A DNA stretch of 64,000 nucleotides from Pseudarthrobacter sp. ATCC 49987 (GCF_009928425.1 NZ_JAABNS010000001.1:434001-498000); one strand, 5' to 3'; counted from the stretch's first letter, positions 43,853-52,233 are shown. The notes: a model not told the origin generated them from the sequence alone. Made by a program: numbers and translations.

Positions 43853-43930
43853 GTGACGTGGCGTTACCCCGCGTGAACTGGTGTTTCCCTACCGTTGTTC
43901 CGCCATATGACGCCGCCCTATCGTCGATGC
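43853..43930 (+). promoter_or_regulatory. Phased-box promoter of cysG
   Basis: Boxes start at GTGAC 43853, GTTAC 43863, GTGAA 43873 and GTTTC 43883. The -35 is TTGTTC (43895-43900), 18-base spacer, -10 TATCGT (43919-43924), then six bases to the ATG at 43931. Spacing is identical to the promoters at 33550 and 40165, and it fixes the cysG start. Confidence 0.8.
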
Positions 43931-45226
43931 ATGGCAATTCAGGACATTTACCCCACGGCGCTGCGCCTCCTCGGCCGCCCCGTGCTGGTCGTCGGCGGCG
44001 GTCCGGTCGCCGCGCGCCGCGCCAAGGGACTGCTCGACGCCGGTGCCCGCGTCACCGTCGTCGCGACCCTTGCCTGCCCCGCCCTGCATGACCTGGCCGA
44101 CGCCGGCCTCCTCACTTGGGAACCACGCGAGTACCGCAGCCCCGACGTCGACGGCGCCTGGTTCGTCCAGACCGCGACCGGCGACGCCGCCGTGGACGCC
44201 CGGGTATCGGCCGACGCCGAGGCGCAGCGCATCTGGTGCGTGAACGCCTCCGACCACGAAGCCTCCGCCGCCTGGACGCCCGCCGTCGCCGTCGTGGATG
44301 ACGTCAAGATCGCCGTCAACGCCGGGGGAGACCCACGCCGTGCCATGGCCCTGCGCGACGCCGTTGCCACCGCCCTGGAAACCGGGGACCTGCCGCTGCG
44401 CCGGCGCCGTGCCGCCACGGGTGCCGGCGCCGTTGCCCTCGTGGGCGGCGGACCCGGCGACTCCGGACTCATCACCGTCCGCGGCAGGCGGCTCCTGGGA
44501 CAGGCCGACGTCGTCGTCGCGGACCGGCTAGGCCCCCGCGAACTCCTGGCCGAACTGGCCCCCGACGTCCGTGTCATCGAGGTCGGCAAAACCCCCGGCC
44601 ACCACCCGGTCCCGCAGGCCAAGATCAACCGCATCCTCGTCGACGAAGCCCTGCAGGGCCACCGCGTGGTCCGGCTCAAGGGCGGTGACCCCTACGTCCT
44701 GGGCCGCGGCGGCGAGGAAGCCGAGTTCTGCCGGCAGCACGGCGTCGAGGTCGAGGTGGTCTCCGGCGTCACATCCGCCATCTCGGTCCCGGCCGCCGCC
44801 GGCATCCCGGTCACGCACCGCGGGCTGGCCAAGGGCTTCAGTGTGGTGACCGGCCACGAGGAGCTGTCCGAAGTCCCGGCGCGCGCGGACCACACCGTGA
44901 TCCTGCTCATGGGCGTGGGCCAGCTGCGCGATTCCGCGGCCTCACTGGCCCGCGCCGGTTTGCCTCCGGAGACACCTGTTGGCATCGTAGAGAATGGTTA
45001 CTTGCCGAACCAGCGGGTGACCATCGGAACGCTCGGGACTATCGCGGACCAGGCGGAGGCCGCAGGCGTCGCGAACCCAGCCGTGATCGTGATCGGTGAC
45101 GTGGTCCGCGTCAGCCCGTTCGCGCCGTCGCACTTCAAGACCGCGGACTTCAGCACCACCACCCCGAACGCACCCCGCACACCCCGCACACCCCGCCCCA
45201 CCAAGACCCGCGTACTGACCCCCTAA
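43931..45226 (+). CDS. cysG: Siroheme synthase: dehydrogenase domain fused to uroporphyrinogen-III methyltransferase
   Basis: A 431-residue fusion. Residues ~1-155 are the NAD-dependent precorrin-2 dehydrogenase-like domain (VLVVGGGPVAARRAKGLLDA, NASDHEASAAWTPAV, VNAGGDPRRA). Residues ~165-400 are the SAM uroporphyrinogen-III methyltransferase (VALVGGGPGDSGLITVRGRR, LKGGDPYVLGRGGEEAEFC, SGVTSAISVPAAAGIPVTHR). It makes sirohydrochlorin for Sir; chelation may be by its own domain or by CbiX. A Pro/Thr/Arg tail (NAPRTPRTPRPTK) arises from CACACCCCG-type tandem DNA repeats. Confidence 0.93.
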   Translation: MAIQDIYPTALRLLGRPVLVVGGGPVAARRAKGLLDAGARVTVVATLACPALHDLADAGLLTWEPREYRSPDVDGAWFVQTATGDAAVDARVSADAEAQRIWCVNASDHEASAAWTPAVAVVDDVKIAVNAGGDPRRAMALRDAVATALETGDLPLRRRRAATGAGAVALVGGGPGDSGLITVRGRRLLGQADVVVADRLGPRELLAELAPDVRVIEVGKTPGHHPVPQAKINRILVDEALQGHRVVRLKGGDPYVLGRGGEEAEFCRQHGVEVEVVSGVTSAISVPAAAGIPVTHRGLAKGFSVVTGHEELSEVPARADHTVILLMGVGQLRDSAASLARAGLPPETPVGIVENGYLPNQRVTIGTLGTIADQAEAAGVANPAVIVIGDVVRVSPFAPSHFKTADFSTTTPNAPRTPRTPRPTKTRVLTP

Positions 45227-45236
45227 AACCCGTCGA

Positions 45237-45286
45237 TTGCTCCATAAGTGCCGTTATCAAGCCTCAAAAGGGCCGTTATGGAGCAA
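45237..45286. repeat. 11-bp inverted repeat TTGCTCCATAA/TTATGGAGCAA
   Basis: The perfect arms (45237-45247 and 45276-45286) flank a 28-base loop. The loop contains a direct repeat, GCCGTTAT, and the core AAGCCTCAAAAGGG, which also appears in the GGGGCACTTTGA elements. It lies between cysG and fpr and may end one message or modulate the next. Confidence 0.7.
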
Positions 45287-45316
45287 CGGATGCAGAAGAA
45301 CAAAGGAACCACAGCC

Positions 45317-46780
45317 GTGTCAACGAACACCCCTGCAGGAACTGCTGCCCGCCCGCTGCGCATCGCCGTCGTCGGCTCCGGACCCGCCGGTGTGTACGCC
45401 GCGGACATCCTGACCAAGAGCGAAGCCGTGAAAAGCGGCGAACTCACGGTCAGCATCGACCTCTTCGACCGCTACCCGGCGCCCTACGGACTGATCCGCT
45501 ACGGTGTCGCTCCGGACCACCCGCGCATCAAGGGCATCGTCAACGCCCTGCACAAGGTCCTGGACCGCGGCGACATCCGCTTCTTCGGCAACGTCGACTA
45601 CGGCACGGACCTCACCCTCGAGGACCTCCGCACCCACTACGACGCCGTCATCTTCGCCACCGGGGCCATCAAGGACGCGGACCTGAACATCCCCGGCATC
45701 GAGCTCGAGGGCTCCTACGGCGGCGCCGACTTCGTTTCCTGGTACGACGGCCACCCGGACGTGTCCCGCGAGTGGCCCCTGGAGGCCAAGGAAGTCGCCG
45801 TGATCGGCAACGGCAACGTGGCCCTGGACGTGGCCCGGATGCTCTCCAAGCACGCCGATGACCTGCTGGTCTCCGAAATCCCGGATAACGTGTACCGCGG
45901 CCTGAAGGATTCCCCGGTCACGGACGTGCACGTCTTCGGCCGCCGCGGCCCGGCGCAGGTCAAGTTCACCCCGCTGGAGCTGCGCGAGCTCTCCCACTCC
46001 AAGGACGTGGACATCATCCTCTACGCCGAGGACTTCGAGTTCGACGACGAATCTGACCGGCAGATCCAGAGCAACAACCAGACCAAGACCATGGTCGGAA
46101 CGCTCACCAACTGGATCGCGGAGCAGCCCGAGGACCTCTCCGAGCTCACGGCCTCCCGCCGCCTGCACCTGCACTTCCTGCACAGCCCGGTCGAGATCTA
46201 TGGAACAACAGGCGAAGCCGGTGCGCCCGGCCGCGTCGCCGGCATCAAGTTCGAGCGCACCGAGCTGGACGGCACGGGCAATGCCCGCGGCACCGGCGAG
46301 TTCGTCGACTACCCGGTCCAGGCCGTGTACCGCGCCATCGGCTACTTCGGCTCGTCGCTGCCCGAGGTCGAGTTCGACCACAGCAGGGGTGTTGTGCCCA
46401 ACGACGGCGGCCGCGTCCTGGATGCCTCAGGCACCCACGTGCCGGGCATCTACGCCACGGGCTGGATCAAGCGCGGGCCCGTCGGGCTTATCGGCCACAC
46501 CAAGGGCGACGCCCTCGAAACCGTCACCTACCTGCTGGAGGATCGCGACAACCTGCCGCTCGCGGCGGCACCGGCTCCGGGCGCGGTCGTCGAACTGCTG
46601 GAAAACCGGGGCGTGCAGTACACCAGCTGGGAAGGCTGGCTGGCCCTGGACGCACACGAGCGGTCCCTCGGCGAAAAGGCGAGTGCCGGTGCGGACGGGA
46701 TCCAGCGCGAGCGCATCAAGGTGGTCCCGCGCGAGGCCATGGTCCAGATCTCCCGCGACGGGGTGGCTGCGGAGGTCTGA
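45317..46780 (+). CDS. fprA: Ferredoxin/flavodoxin-NADP+ reductase (FprA-like)
   Basis: About 487 residues, adrenodoxin-reductase-type flavoprotein. FAD site: IAVVGSGPAGVYAADIL. Family marker: YPAPYGLIRYGVAPDHPRIK. NADP site: VAVIGNGNVALDVARML. C-terminal FAD contact: GWIKRGPVGLIGHTKGDALE. It passes electrons between NADPH and ferredoxin; proximity to sir and cysG suggests a role in sulfite reduction. GTG 45317 with an AAAGGA site is preferred; ATG 45278 and 45290 are in frame and possible. A paralogue begins at 63856. Confidence 0.92.
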   Translation: MSTNTPAGTAARPLRIAVVGSGPAGVYAADILTKSEAVKSGELTVSIDLFDRYPAPYGLIRYGVAPDHPRIKGIVNALHKVLDRGDIRFFGNVDYGTDLTLEDLRTHYDAVIFATGAIKDADLNIPGIELEGSYGGADFVSWYDGHPDVSREWPLEAKEVAVIGNGNVALDVARMLSKHADDLLVSEIPDNVYRGLKDSPVTDVHVFGRRGPAQVKFTPLELRELSHSKDVDIILYAEDFEFDDESDRQIQSNNQTKTMVGTLTNWIAEQPEDLSELTASRRLHLHFLHSPVEIYGTTGEAGAPGRVAGIKFERTELDGTGNARGTGEFVDYPVQAVYRAIGYFGSSLPEVEFDHSRGVVPNDGGRVLDASGTHVPGIYATGWIKRGPVGLIGHTKGDALETVTYLLEDRDNLPLAAAPAPGAVVELLENRGVQYTSWEGWLALDAHERSLGEKASAGADGIQRERIKVVPREAMVQISRDGVAAEV

Positions 46781-46797
46781 TCCCCCGAACCAACACA

Positions 46798-46860
46798 CAA
46801 CGCGGGGTCACTCCGCGCCCGTCCCGGAGGGGATCATGGGCCGGACGTGACCCCGCGTTG
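46798..46860. repeat. 14-bp inverted repeat CAACGCGGGGTCAC/GTGACCCCGCGTTG
   Basis: Perfect arms (46798-46811 and 46847-46860) flank a 35-base loop. It begins 17 bases after the fpr stop. The right arm is close to GTGACCCCGCGTTT in the sir promoter (33570), which may be coincidence or a source of the box. Confidence 0.75.
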
Positions 46861-46908
46861 TTTGGTGGGTGGGGGAAAATCCAGGTTGTAGTCAGTAGGC
46901 TTACCGTC

Positions 46909-46959
46909 ATGGATGAGCAGTGCAGGCAACAGGCCCCGGCACCGGGAATGCGCCGATGA
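46909..46959 (+). CDS. Candidate leaderless upstream ORF of topoisomerase IB (16 aa)
   Basis: MDEQCRQQAPAPGMRR starts seven bases after TAGGCT (46896-46901) and its TGA overlaps the ATG of the topoisomerase gene (ATGA). The arrangement suggests leaderless initiation and coupling to the downstream gene. The evidence is positional only. Confidence 0.45.
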   Translation: MDEQCRQQAPAPGMRR

Positions 46960-47945
46960 GGCTCCGTCACAGCAACGCGTCCGGGCGAGGCTACCGGCGC
47001 GTCGCGGCCGGGACCGGGTTCAGCTACAAGGACCTGGACGGCTCCACCCTGCCGCCCGGGCCGGTGCGCGAGAGGCTCGAGAGCATCGGCATCCCGCCGG
47101 CCTGGACGGACGTGTGGATCGCGCCGTACGACAACGGGCACATCCAGGCCACGGGGCTCGACGCCGTCGGCCGGCGCCAGTACATCTACCACCCGGGCTG
47201 GCGCGAAAAAAAGGACCGGCTGAAGTTTGACCGTTCGCTCCAGCTCGCGGAAACCCTGCCGGCCGCGCGCCGGCTCGTCACGATGGACCTGCGCTCCGAG
47301 GGCCTCACCCGGGAGCGGGTGCTGGCCGCCGCCTTCAGGATGCTGGACAGCGGCTCGCTGCGGGTCGGCTCGGAGCGCTACACGAACGAAAACGGCAGCC
47401 ACGGCCTCGCCACCCTGCTCTGCGCCCACGTGAAGCTGCGCAAGGACGAACTCCGGCTCAGTTTCCCCGCCAAAAGCGGCAAGAACTGGGAATCGCGGAT
47501 TCACGACGCCGACCTCGCGGCCGTCGTCCGCCAGCTCAAGCGCCGCGGCGGCAACGCCCGACTGCTCGCGTACAAGGACGGCCGGAGCTGGCACGCGGTG
47601 TCCAGCCAGGACATCAACCAGTACGTCAAGGAGCGCACCGGGCAGGACTTCACCGCCAAGGACTTCCGCACCCTGCGCGGGACGGTTGCCGCAGCCGCGA
47701 GCCTGGCGCAGAGCGGTCCGCAGCCCAAGGTGTCGGCCCGGAAGCGCGCGGTGAGCCGCGCCATGGTGGACGCGTCCGCCGTTCTGGGGAACACGCCGTC
47801 GATCGCCCGGAAGAGCTATGTGGATCCGCGGATCCTGGACCACTTCGCCGCGGGGGAGACCATCGACCCGAAGCGGCCGGACTCCGCCGAATCCGAGGTC
47901 CGTGCCCTGCTGTACCGCGAGGGCTGCGTGGTCGAACTGAGTTAG
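46956..47945 (+). CDS. DNA topoisomerase IB
   Basis: A 329-residue poxvirus-like type IB topoisomerase that relaxes supercoils through a 3'-phosphotyrosine. The N-terminal domain ends TGLDAVGRRQYIYHPGWRE. The catalytic domain shows LRVGSERYTNENGSHGLATL (Arg), LSFPAKSGKNWE (Lys), FTAKDFRTLRGTVAAA (Arg) and SIARKSYVDPRILD with nucleophile Tyr288. ATG 46956 has no good ribosome site but is coupled to the short ORF upstream; an in-frame start at 46920 is an alternative. Actinobacteria commonly carry this as an accessory topoisomerase. Confidence 0.9.
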   Translation: MRLRHSNASGRGYRRVAAGTGFSYKDLDGSTLPPGPVRERLESIGIPPAWTDVWIAPYDNGHIQATGLDAVGRRQYIYHPGWREKKDRLKFDRSLQLAETLPAARRLVTMDLRSEGLTRERVLAAAFRMLDSGSLRVGSERYTNENGSHGLATLLCAHVKLRKDELRLSFPAKSGKNWESRIHDADLAAVVRQLKRRGGNARLLAYKDGRSWHAVSSQDINQYVKERTGQDFTAKDFRTLRGTVAAAASLAQSGPQPKVSARKRAVSRAMVDASAVLGNTPSIARKSYVDPRILDHFAAGETIDPKRPDSAESEVRALLYREGCVVELS

Positions 47946-47970
47946 GGGGACCGGCCGTCCGGAACAGCGT

Positions 47971-48552
47971 TCAGAACACGGCGTTGATGAACCCGATGAC
48001 GATCGCCGTCCACCAGCAGGCCTGCGAGATGACCAGGCACACGAGCAGATGCGTCCGCTGCCCGATGGTCAGGTCCTTGAACACGGCGTCGTCGGGCAGC
48101 CGGGCCAGCCGCCGCATGAGCGGGATGAGCATGATGCCGTTCAGGCTGAGCATCAGGACGGCGGCGAGCTTGACGTCCGTCATCGGGTTATTCAGGTGCG
48201 GGTTCAGGAACACCCCGGTGGCCAGCCTGCCGGCGAGGCCGCCCCAGATCAGCGGTGTGGCCGCCCCGTCGAGCCGGATGGTCTCGGCCAGCTTGCGGCG
48301 GCCAATGAGCCACAGGAAACCGTGCCAGTCCAACAGGATGATGGCGCCGAAGGCCACCACCATGGACAGGACGTGCAGCACGACGGCGATGTTGTGGACG
48401 AAGCTGTCGGGGTGGACGGCGGTGGACAGCGTGACGGACAGCAGCCAGGCCGCGGCGGCCGCAGCGGACAGGACGAAGACGAGGCGCCGGGTGGATCGCT
48501 CGGATTCACGGTGCCGCCGGATGGTGCGTCTGCTGACTGGAACGTAACTCAT
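47971..48552 (-). CDS. Uncharacterised integral membrane protein
   Basis: A 193-residue protein with a very basic N-terminus (SRRTIRRHRESERSTRR) and five hydrophobic segments; VVLHVLSMVVAFGAIILLDW and GRRKLAETIRLDG are notable. It resembles bacterial proteins annotated only as membrane proteins; I recognise no catalytic motif. It is convergent with topoisomerase IB, with 25 bases between, and codirectional with the DUF1206 gene. Confidence 0.7.
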   Translation of the reverse strand: MSYVPVSRRTIRRHRESERSTRRLVFVLSAAAAAAWLLSVTLSTAVHPDSFVHNIAVVLHVLSMVVAFGAIILLDWHGFLWLIGRRKLAETIRLDGAATPLIWGGLAGRLATGVFLNPHLNNPMTDVKLAAVLMLSLNGIMLIPLMRRLARLPDDAVFKDLTIGQRTHLLVCLVISQACWWTAIVIGFINAVF

Positions 48553-48653
48553 GGTTTGCTAGAGGGCCCGGCCGGGTACGGAGAACGGTCCTGGGGCTAG
48601 CTCAAACGATATCCCCAAAGCCCAACTGGCAACAGGGACGTTTTCGGCGGGCG

Positions 48654-49532
48654 CTACATCCGGCCGAAGCGTGCCCGGAGCAGCGCGAACACCCCGTAGG
48701 CGATGAAGCCGGCGCCGATCGCCAGGAGCAGGGCGGGGCCAAATGGACGGTCCTGCAGGGCCTTGAGGCTGCCGTCCAGTCCCGTGGATGAGGCGGGGTC
48801 GTTGGTGGCCGCGGCGATGACAAACAGCAGGCCCGTCAGGATCAGCGCCACTCCCTTGGCGATGTGGCCGGCCACGCCCAGGCCGCTGACCAGGCGGCCG
48901 CGGTGTGTCCCGTCGAAGTGCCGCAACTCCTCCTTGAACTTCTTCCCCGCGCCCTTGACGATGAAGTACACGCCGATCCCGATGATGGTCAGGCCCAGTC
49001 CGATGAGCGCCGGCACCCCGAAGGGGCTGCGCACGAGGGCCGTGCTGAAGTCCCGGGTCGAGTCGCCGGAATCGCCCCGGTTGCCCAGCGCGAAGCCGGC
49101 GAAGCTGAGCCCCACACTGCCGTAGGCAATGCTGAGGAAGCCGGAGGAGACGAGCTTGCCGAGCCGTTGCCGCCGCGGGAGGTGCCGGGCCCGCAGGGTG
49201 GCCTCGCTCAGCTGCCACACGGCCAGCCCGGCGCACGCGATGAACCCGGCCCACATGACCGCCGGGCCCCACGGGTTGGCCGCGAGCTGCTCGATCGCTC
49301 CCGTGGGCTCGGCCTGGCCCGGGGCCCCAAGGACCATGGCCACGGCAATCGCGCCGATCACGATGTGCAGCAACGCCATCACGGCAAAGCCGGAGCGGGC
49401 GACGACGTCGAGCGCGGCGCTGTTGGAGGCGGCCTCCGCGGCATCGGCTGCGTCGCCGGCAGCCGCGCCGAAGGCCTCGCCGGGGCTCTCGCCTGCGGGG
49501 AAGGGCTGGTCCTTCGGCCCCGGTGGTTCCAT
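48654..49532 (-). CDS. DUF1206 membrane protein
   Basis: A 292-residue protein. After an acidic Ala-rich N-terminus, six TM helices are arranged as three two-helix repeats with recurring motifs: GFAVMALLHIVIGAIAVAM, SGFLSIAYGSVGLSFAGFAL and GHIAKGVALILTGLLFVIAA. Each is followed by a FGPALL or WGPAVM-like loop. This triplicated pattern is diagnostic of DUF1206; function unknown. ATG 49532 follows TAGACT by seven bases on the minus strand, which rejects a longer upstream frame. It is divergent from the gene at 49669. Confidence 0.85.
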   Translation of the reverse strand: MEPPGPKDQPFPAGESPGEAFGAAAGDAADAAEAASNSAALDVVARSGFAVMALLHIVIGAIAVAMVLGAPGQAEPTGAIEQLAANPWGPAVMWAGFIACAGLAVWQLSEATLRARHLPRRQRLGKLVSSGFLSIAYGSVGLSFAGFALGNRGDSGDSTRDFSTALVRSPFGVPALIGLGLTIIGIGVYFIVKGAGKKFKEELRHFDGTHRGRLVSGLGVAGHIAKGVALILTGLLFVIAAATNDPASSTGLDGSLKALQDRPFGPALLLAIGAGFIAYGVFALLRARFGRM

Positions 49533-49668
49533 GCTGCCGAGTCTACGCAAGGCGGGCTCCGTCCCCTGAACTTTCAACTTTTTCATAAGTGTGCTTACCA
49601 TAGCCCGGACGTGGCCTTGTGGGGCCACGGCAGTTCCGGATTCGACCTCAGACGATAGGAAGCTCACC

Positions 49669-50205
49669 ATGGCAGGTAATCTTGTTGCCCGATCCATCCA
49701 CGACTTGACGGCGGGCGCCTGGTTCGGCGGCTCGCTGATGGGTGCCATCGGGCTGAACGGGGCGACGGCGGAAGCCAAGGATCCGGCCGAACGCACCCGG
49801 CTGTCGAGCCTGGGCTGGAAGAAGTGGGCCCCGTTCCAGACGGCGGCCTTCGGTGCGCACTTCCTCTCCGGCCTCGCGATCATGTGGGAGAACAAGGGCC
49901 GGATGGCCAAGCAGGACGGCGTTGCCCGTCTCACCGTCTACAAGTCGATCGTCACCCTCGCCGGTGCCGCCGTGAGCCTGTACGCCGGGCTCCAGGGCGC
50001 CAAGGTGGACAAGCTGGCCAGCGAAGGTGCCGAGGGTGCCACCGAGCCCAAGCCCGGCGCCTCCGAGGAACTCCGCTCCGCGCAGCAGCAGCTGAAGATC
50101 CTGCAGTGGGCCATCCCCGTCTTCGCCGGCTGGGTGATCGTCCTGGGCGCCAAGCACGGTGAAATGCAGCGGCCGAAGAACGTGTTCAAGGGCCTCGCGC
50201 GCTAA
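49669..50205 (+). CDS. Uncharacterised membrane protein
   Basis: A 178-residue protein with about four hydrophobic stretches (HDLTAGAWFGGSLMGAIGL, FGAHFLSGLAIMW, SIVTLAGAAVSLYAGLQ, WAIPVFAGWVIVLGA). A charged linker of ~35 residues (GAEGATEPKPGASEELRSA) precedes the last TM segment. I do not recognise the family. ATG 49669 has an AGGAAG site. It ends with a textbook terminator 42 bases downstream, so it is probably monocistronic and well expressed. Confidence 0.75.
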   Translation: MAGNLVARSIHDLTAGAWFGGSLMGAIGLNGATAEAKDPAERTRLSSLGWKKWAPFQTAAFGAHFLSGLAIMWENKGRMAKQDGVARLTVYKSIVTLAGAAVSLYAGLQGAKVDKLASEGAEGATEPKPGASEELRSAQQQLKILQWAIPVFAGWVIVLGAKHGEMQRPKNVFKGLAR

Positions 50206-50246
50206 GCGCATCTAAAAGCATGGGCCGTCGCCCGCACAAGAAGAGA

Positions 50247-50287
50247 GGCCTCCGCGCCGGAACGGGATTCCGGCGCGGAGGCCTTTT
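50247..50287 (+). terminator. Intrinsic terminator, perfect 16-bp stem plus T-tract
   Basis: GGCCTCCGCGCCGGAA and TTCCGGCGCGGAGGCC pair perfectly around a five-base loop and are followed by TTTTG on the plus strand. Confidence 0.92.
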
Positions 50288-50303
50288 GTGTGGGGCGGGG
50301 CGG

Positions 50304-50984
50304 CTACTGCTGGATCCACTCCGCGCAGGAGTTCAGGTTCCGGTGCACGCTGTCGACGGCGGCCGCTTCGTCGTGTGCGGCGATGGCGTCCACGAGCTCG
50401 TCGTGACCTTCGTGCGGGAGGCCGTTGAAGCCGCCGCGGCGCTGCTGGCGGAGAAGATCGGCGTGGAAGACTGCGCCGAAGCTGGCGTACAGCTCGTGCA
50501 GCAGCGGATTGCCCGACGCCTGGGCCACCAGCACATGGAAGTCCCAGTCCGCCTGGGCCCAGCCGGCGTAGTCCTCGGCAAGCCAGGTGTCACGGCGCGC
50601 CTCCAGCAGGCCGCGCATCGCGTCGACGTCGCCGGGAGTGGCGTGGCGGGCGGCGAGCCGGGCCGCCTGCGTATCCAGGCCCACCCGGACCTCCAGGATG
50701 TGAACCTGCGAGTGGTCCCGGTACATGCGCTGGGCGGCGCCGGAGATCTCGCTGGTGGCGCGGACGTAGGTGCCGTCCCCGCGCCGGACGTCCAGCATGC
50801 CGCTGTGAGCCAGGGCCTTGACCGCCTCGCGCAGGGTGCCTCGGGAGACTCCGAGCATGGCCATGAGCTCGGGTTCGGCCGGGATCCGCTGCTGCAGCGG
50901 CCATTCGCCGGAATGGATCAGCTCACGCAGCTTGGCAGTGATCTCCTCCACCAGCGGCGGCCGGTGGGACGTGGTGAGTGTCAT
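50304..50984 (-). CDS. FadR/GntR-family transcriptional regulator
   Basis: A 226-residue regulator. The N-terminal winged helix reads ITAKLRELIHSGEWPLQQRI, PAEPELMAMLGVSRGTLREA and LDVRRGDGTYV. The C-terminal all-helical FCD domain carries metal/ligand His and Arg candidates (DFHVLVAQASGNPLLHELY, HEGHDELVDAIAAHD). It binds small carboxylates in relatives. It is cotranscribed with the MFS gene (ATGA overlap). The likely operator is the CTAAAGGTTA inverted repeat ahead of that gene. Its frame is open far upstream, but the ATG at 50984 with the HTH directly after it is clearly the start. Confidence 0.9.
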   Translation of the reverse strand: MTLTTSHRPPLVEEITAKLRELIHSGEWPLQQRIPAEPELMAMLGVSRGTLREAVKALAHSGMLDVRRGDGTYVRATSEISGAAQRMYRDHSQVHILEVRVGLDTQAARLAARHATPGDVDAMRGLLEARRDTWLAEDYAGWAQADWDFHVLVAQASGNPLLHELYASFGAVFHADLLRQQRRGGFNGLPHEGHDELVDAIAAHDEAAAVDSVHRNLNSCAEWIQQ

Positions 50985-52231
50985 GACCGGTCCAGTTCCG
51001 TGCGCTGGGAAACCTTGGGCAGGGCGGTCAGCAGATGCCCGACGGCGATCTGGCCCAGGGCCACGGCCAGCAGCAGGATCAATGGCAGCGTCCAGGCCCC
51101 GGTGGCGCTGTGCAGCAGCCCCATCCCGAACGGGCCCAGCGTTGCGAGCAGGTAGCCCGCGGACTGCGCGACCGTGGACAGGGCGGTGGTTTCGGCGGTG
51201 CTGCGGCCGCTGCGGCTGATCATCACCATCACGAGCGGGAAGATGCCGAGCCCGAAACCGAGCAGCACCGCCGTCAGCGGCGCCCAGGAGACCGGCAGGA
51301 CCAGCATGGACAGGACGCCCGCAGCCATCGTGACCGTGGCCAGGTAGAAGGCGGTGCGCTGCATCCGCGGGCGTGAGCCGATCGCGACCAGCACCATGCC
51401 GGCCGGGACGGAGACGAGCTGCATCAGGCCGAACATCAGCCCGCCCTCGGAAGCCGAGAGGCCCAGCGTGACCAGCATGTAGGGGAACCAGCTGAGCACC
51501 GCGTAGGCCAGCAGGGCCTGGACGGTGAAGCCGAGAGTAATCAGCGCGCCGGTGCGGGTCCGCAGCAGCGGCCAGGGGGACACTCGGCCGGCTTTGACGG
51601 CGGGCGCGTTGCGGTGGGCGTGCAGGGCGATCGGCAGGAAGCCGAGGCAGGCGCCCAGCGCGAGGAAGCCGATCGCTCCGACCCCGGCGGAGGGCGAGCC
51701 GAGCTGCTGCGCCACGGGGACTATCAGCACGGCAACCACGGTGGCGCCGGTCGTCATGGTGACGGTGTAGAGCGCCGTCATCAGCGACGTGCGGTGCGCG
51801 AAGTGGACCCGGATGAAGGACGGCATGGCCACGTTGCAGATCGCCAGGCCGGACATCCCGACGACGGTGCCCGCCAGCAGCATGCCGGTGGACGGAATGC
51901 CGCGGACCAGTAGCCCGGCGGCGAGCAGCACAAGGGAGAGCAGGATGGCCTTCTCGAGCCCAAGGATCCGGGTCAGCCACGACGTCGCGGCGCCGGCGAC
52001 GGCGAAGCACAGCGTGGGGATCGAGGGGATGATGGCGGCGATCAGCGGCCCGTAGCCCAGCACTGCCTGAAGGTCATGCAGGAGCGCGGCGGCTCCGGTG
52101 ATGCCGGCGCGCAGGTTCAGGCCGATCAGCACGATCGCCACGACGCCGGCGATGATCACGCCGCGGGGTGTTCGCACGACGGCGGACGGTGCTGTCTCGG
52201 GGAGGGCGGACGTCGCCGTGCTGCTAACCAT
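50981..52231 (-). CDS. MFS transporter, CynX/NimT-like
   Basis: A 416-residue, twelve-TM protein. GLNLRAGITGAAALLHDLQA near the start and the short loops resemble the CynX/NimT (cyanate/2-nitroimidazole) branch of MFS: TM1 with an LNLR motif, and SRSGRSTAETTALSTVAQSAG in the second half. The substrate is unknown. It is first gene of an operon with the FadR-type regulator. TAACCT lies six bases upstream of the ATG and overlaps the proximal arm of the inverted repeat. Confidence 0.87.
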   Translation of the reverse strand: MVSSTATSALPETAPSAVVRTPRGVIIAGVVAIVLIGLNLRAGITGAAALLHDLQAVLGYGPLIAAIIPSIPTLCFAVAGAATSWLTRILGLEKAILLSLVLLAAGLLVRGIPSTGMLLAGTVVGMSGLAICNVAMPSFIRVHFAHRTSLMTALYTVTMTTGATVVAVLIVPVAQQLGSPSAGVGAIGFLALGACLGFLPIALHAHRNAPAVKAGRVSPWPLLRTRTGALITLGFTVQALLAYAVLSWFPYMLVTLGLSASEGGLMFGLMQLVSVPAGMVLVAIGSRPRMQRTAFYLATVTMAAGVLSMLVLPVSWAPLTAVLLGFGLGIFPLVMVMISRSGRSTAETTALSTVAQSAGYLLATLGPFGMGLLHSATGAWTLPLILLLAVALGQIAVGHLLTALPKVSQRTELDRS

Positions 52232-52233
52232 TC

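Noticed and set aside
50304..52010. A 568-codon fused regulator on the minus strand
   Set aside because: The upstream part overlaps the MFS gene in another frame. The FadR-type HTH begins directly after the ATG at 50984, which gives the normal family length.
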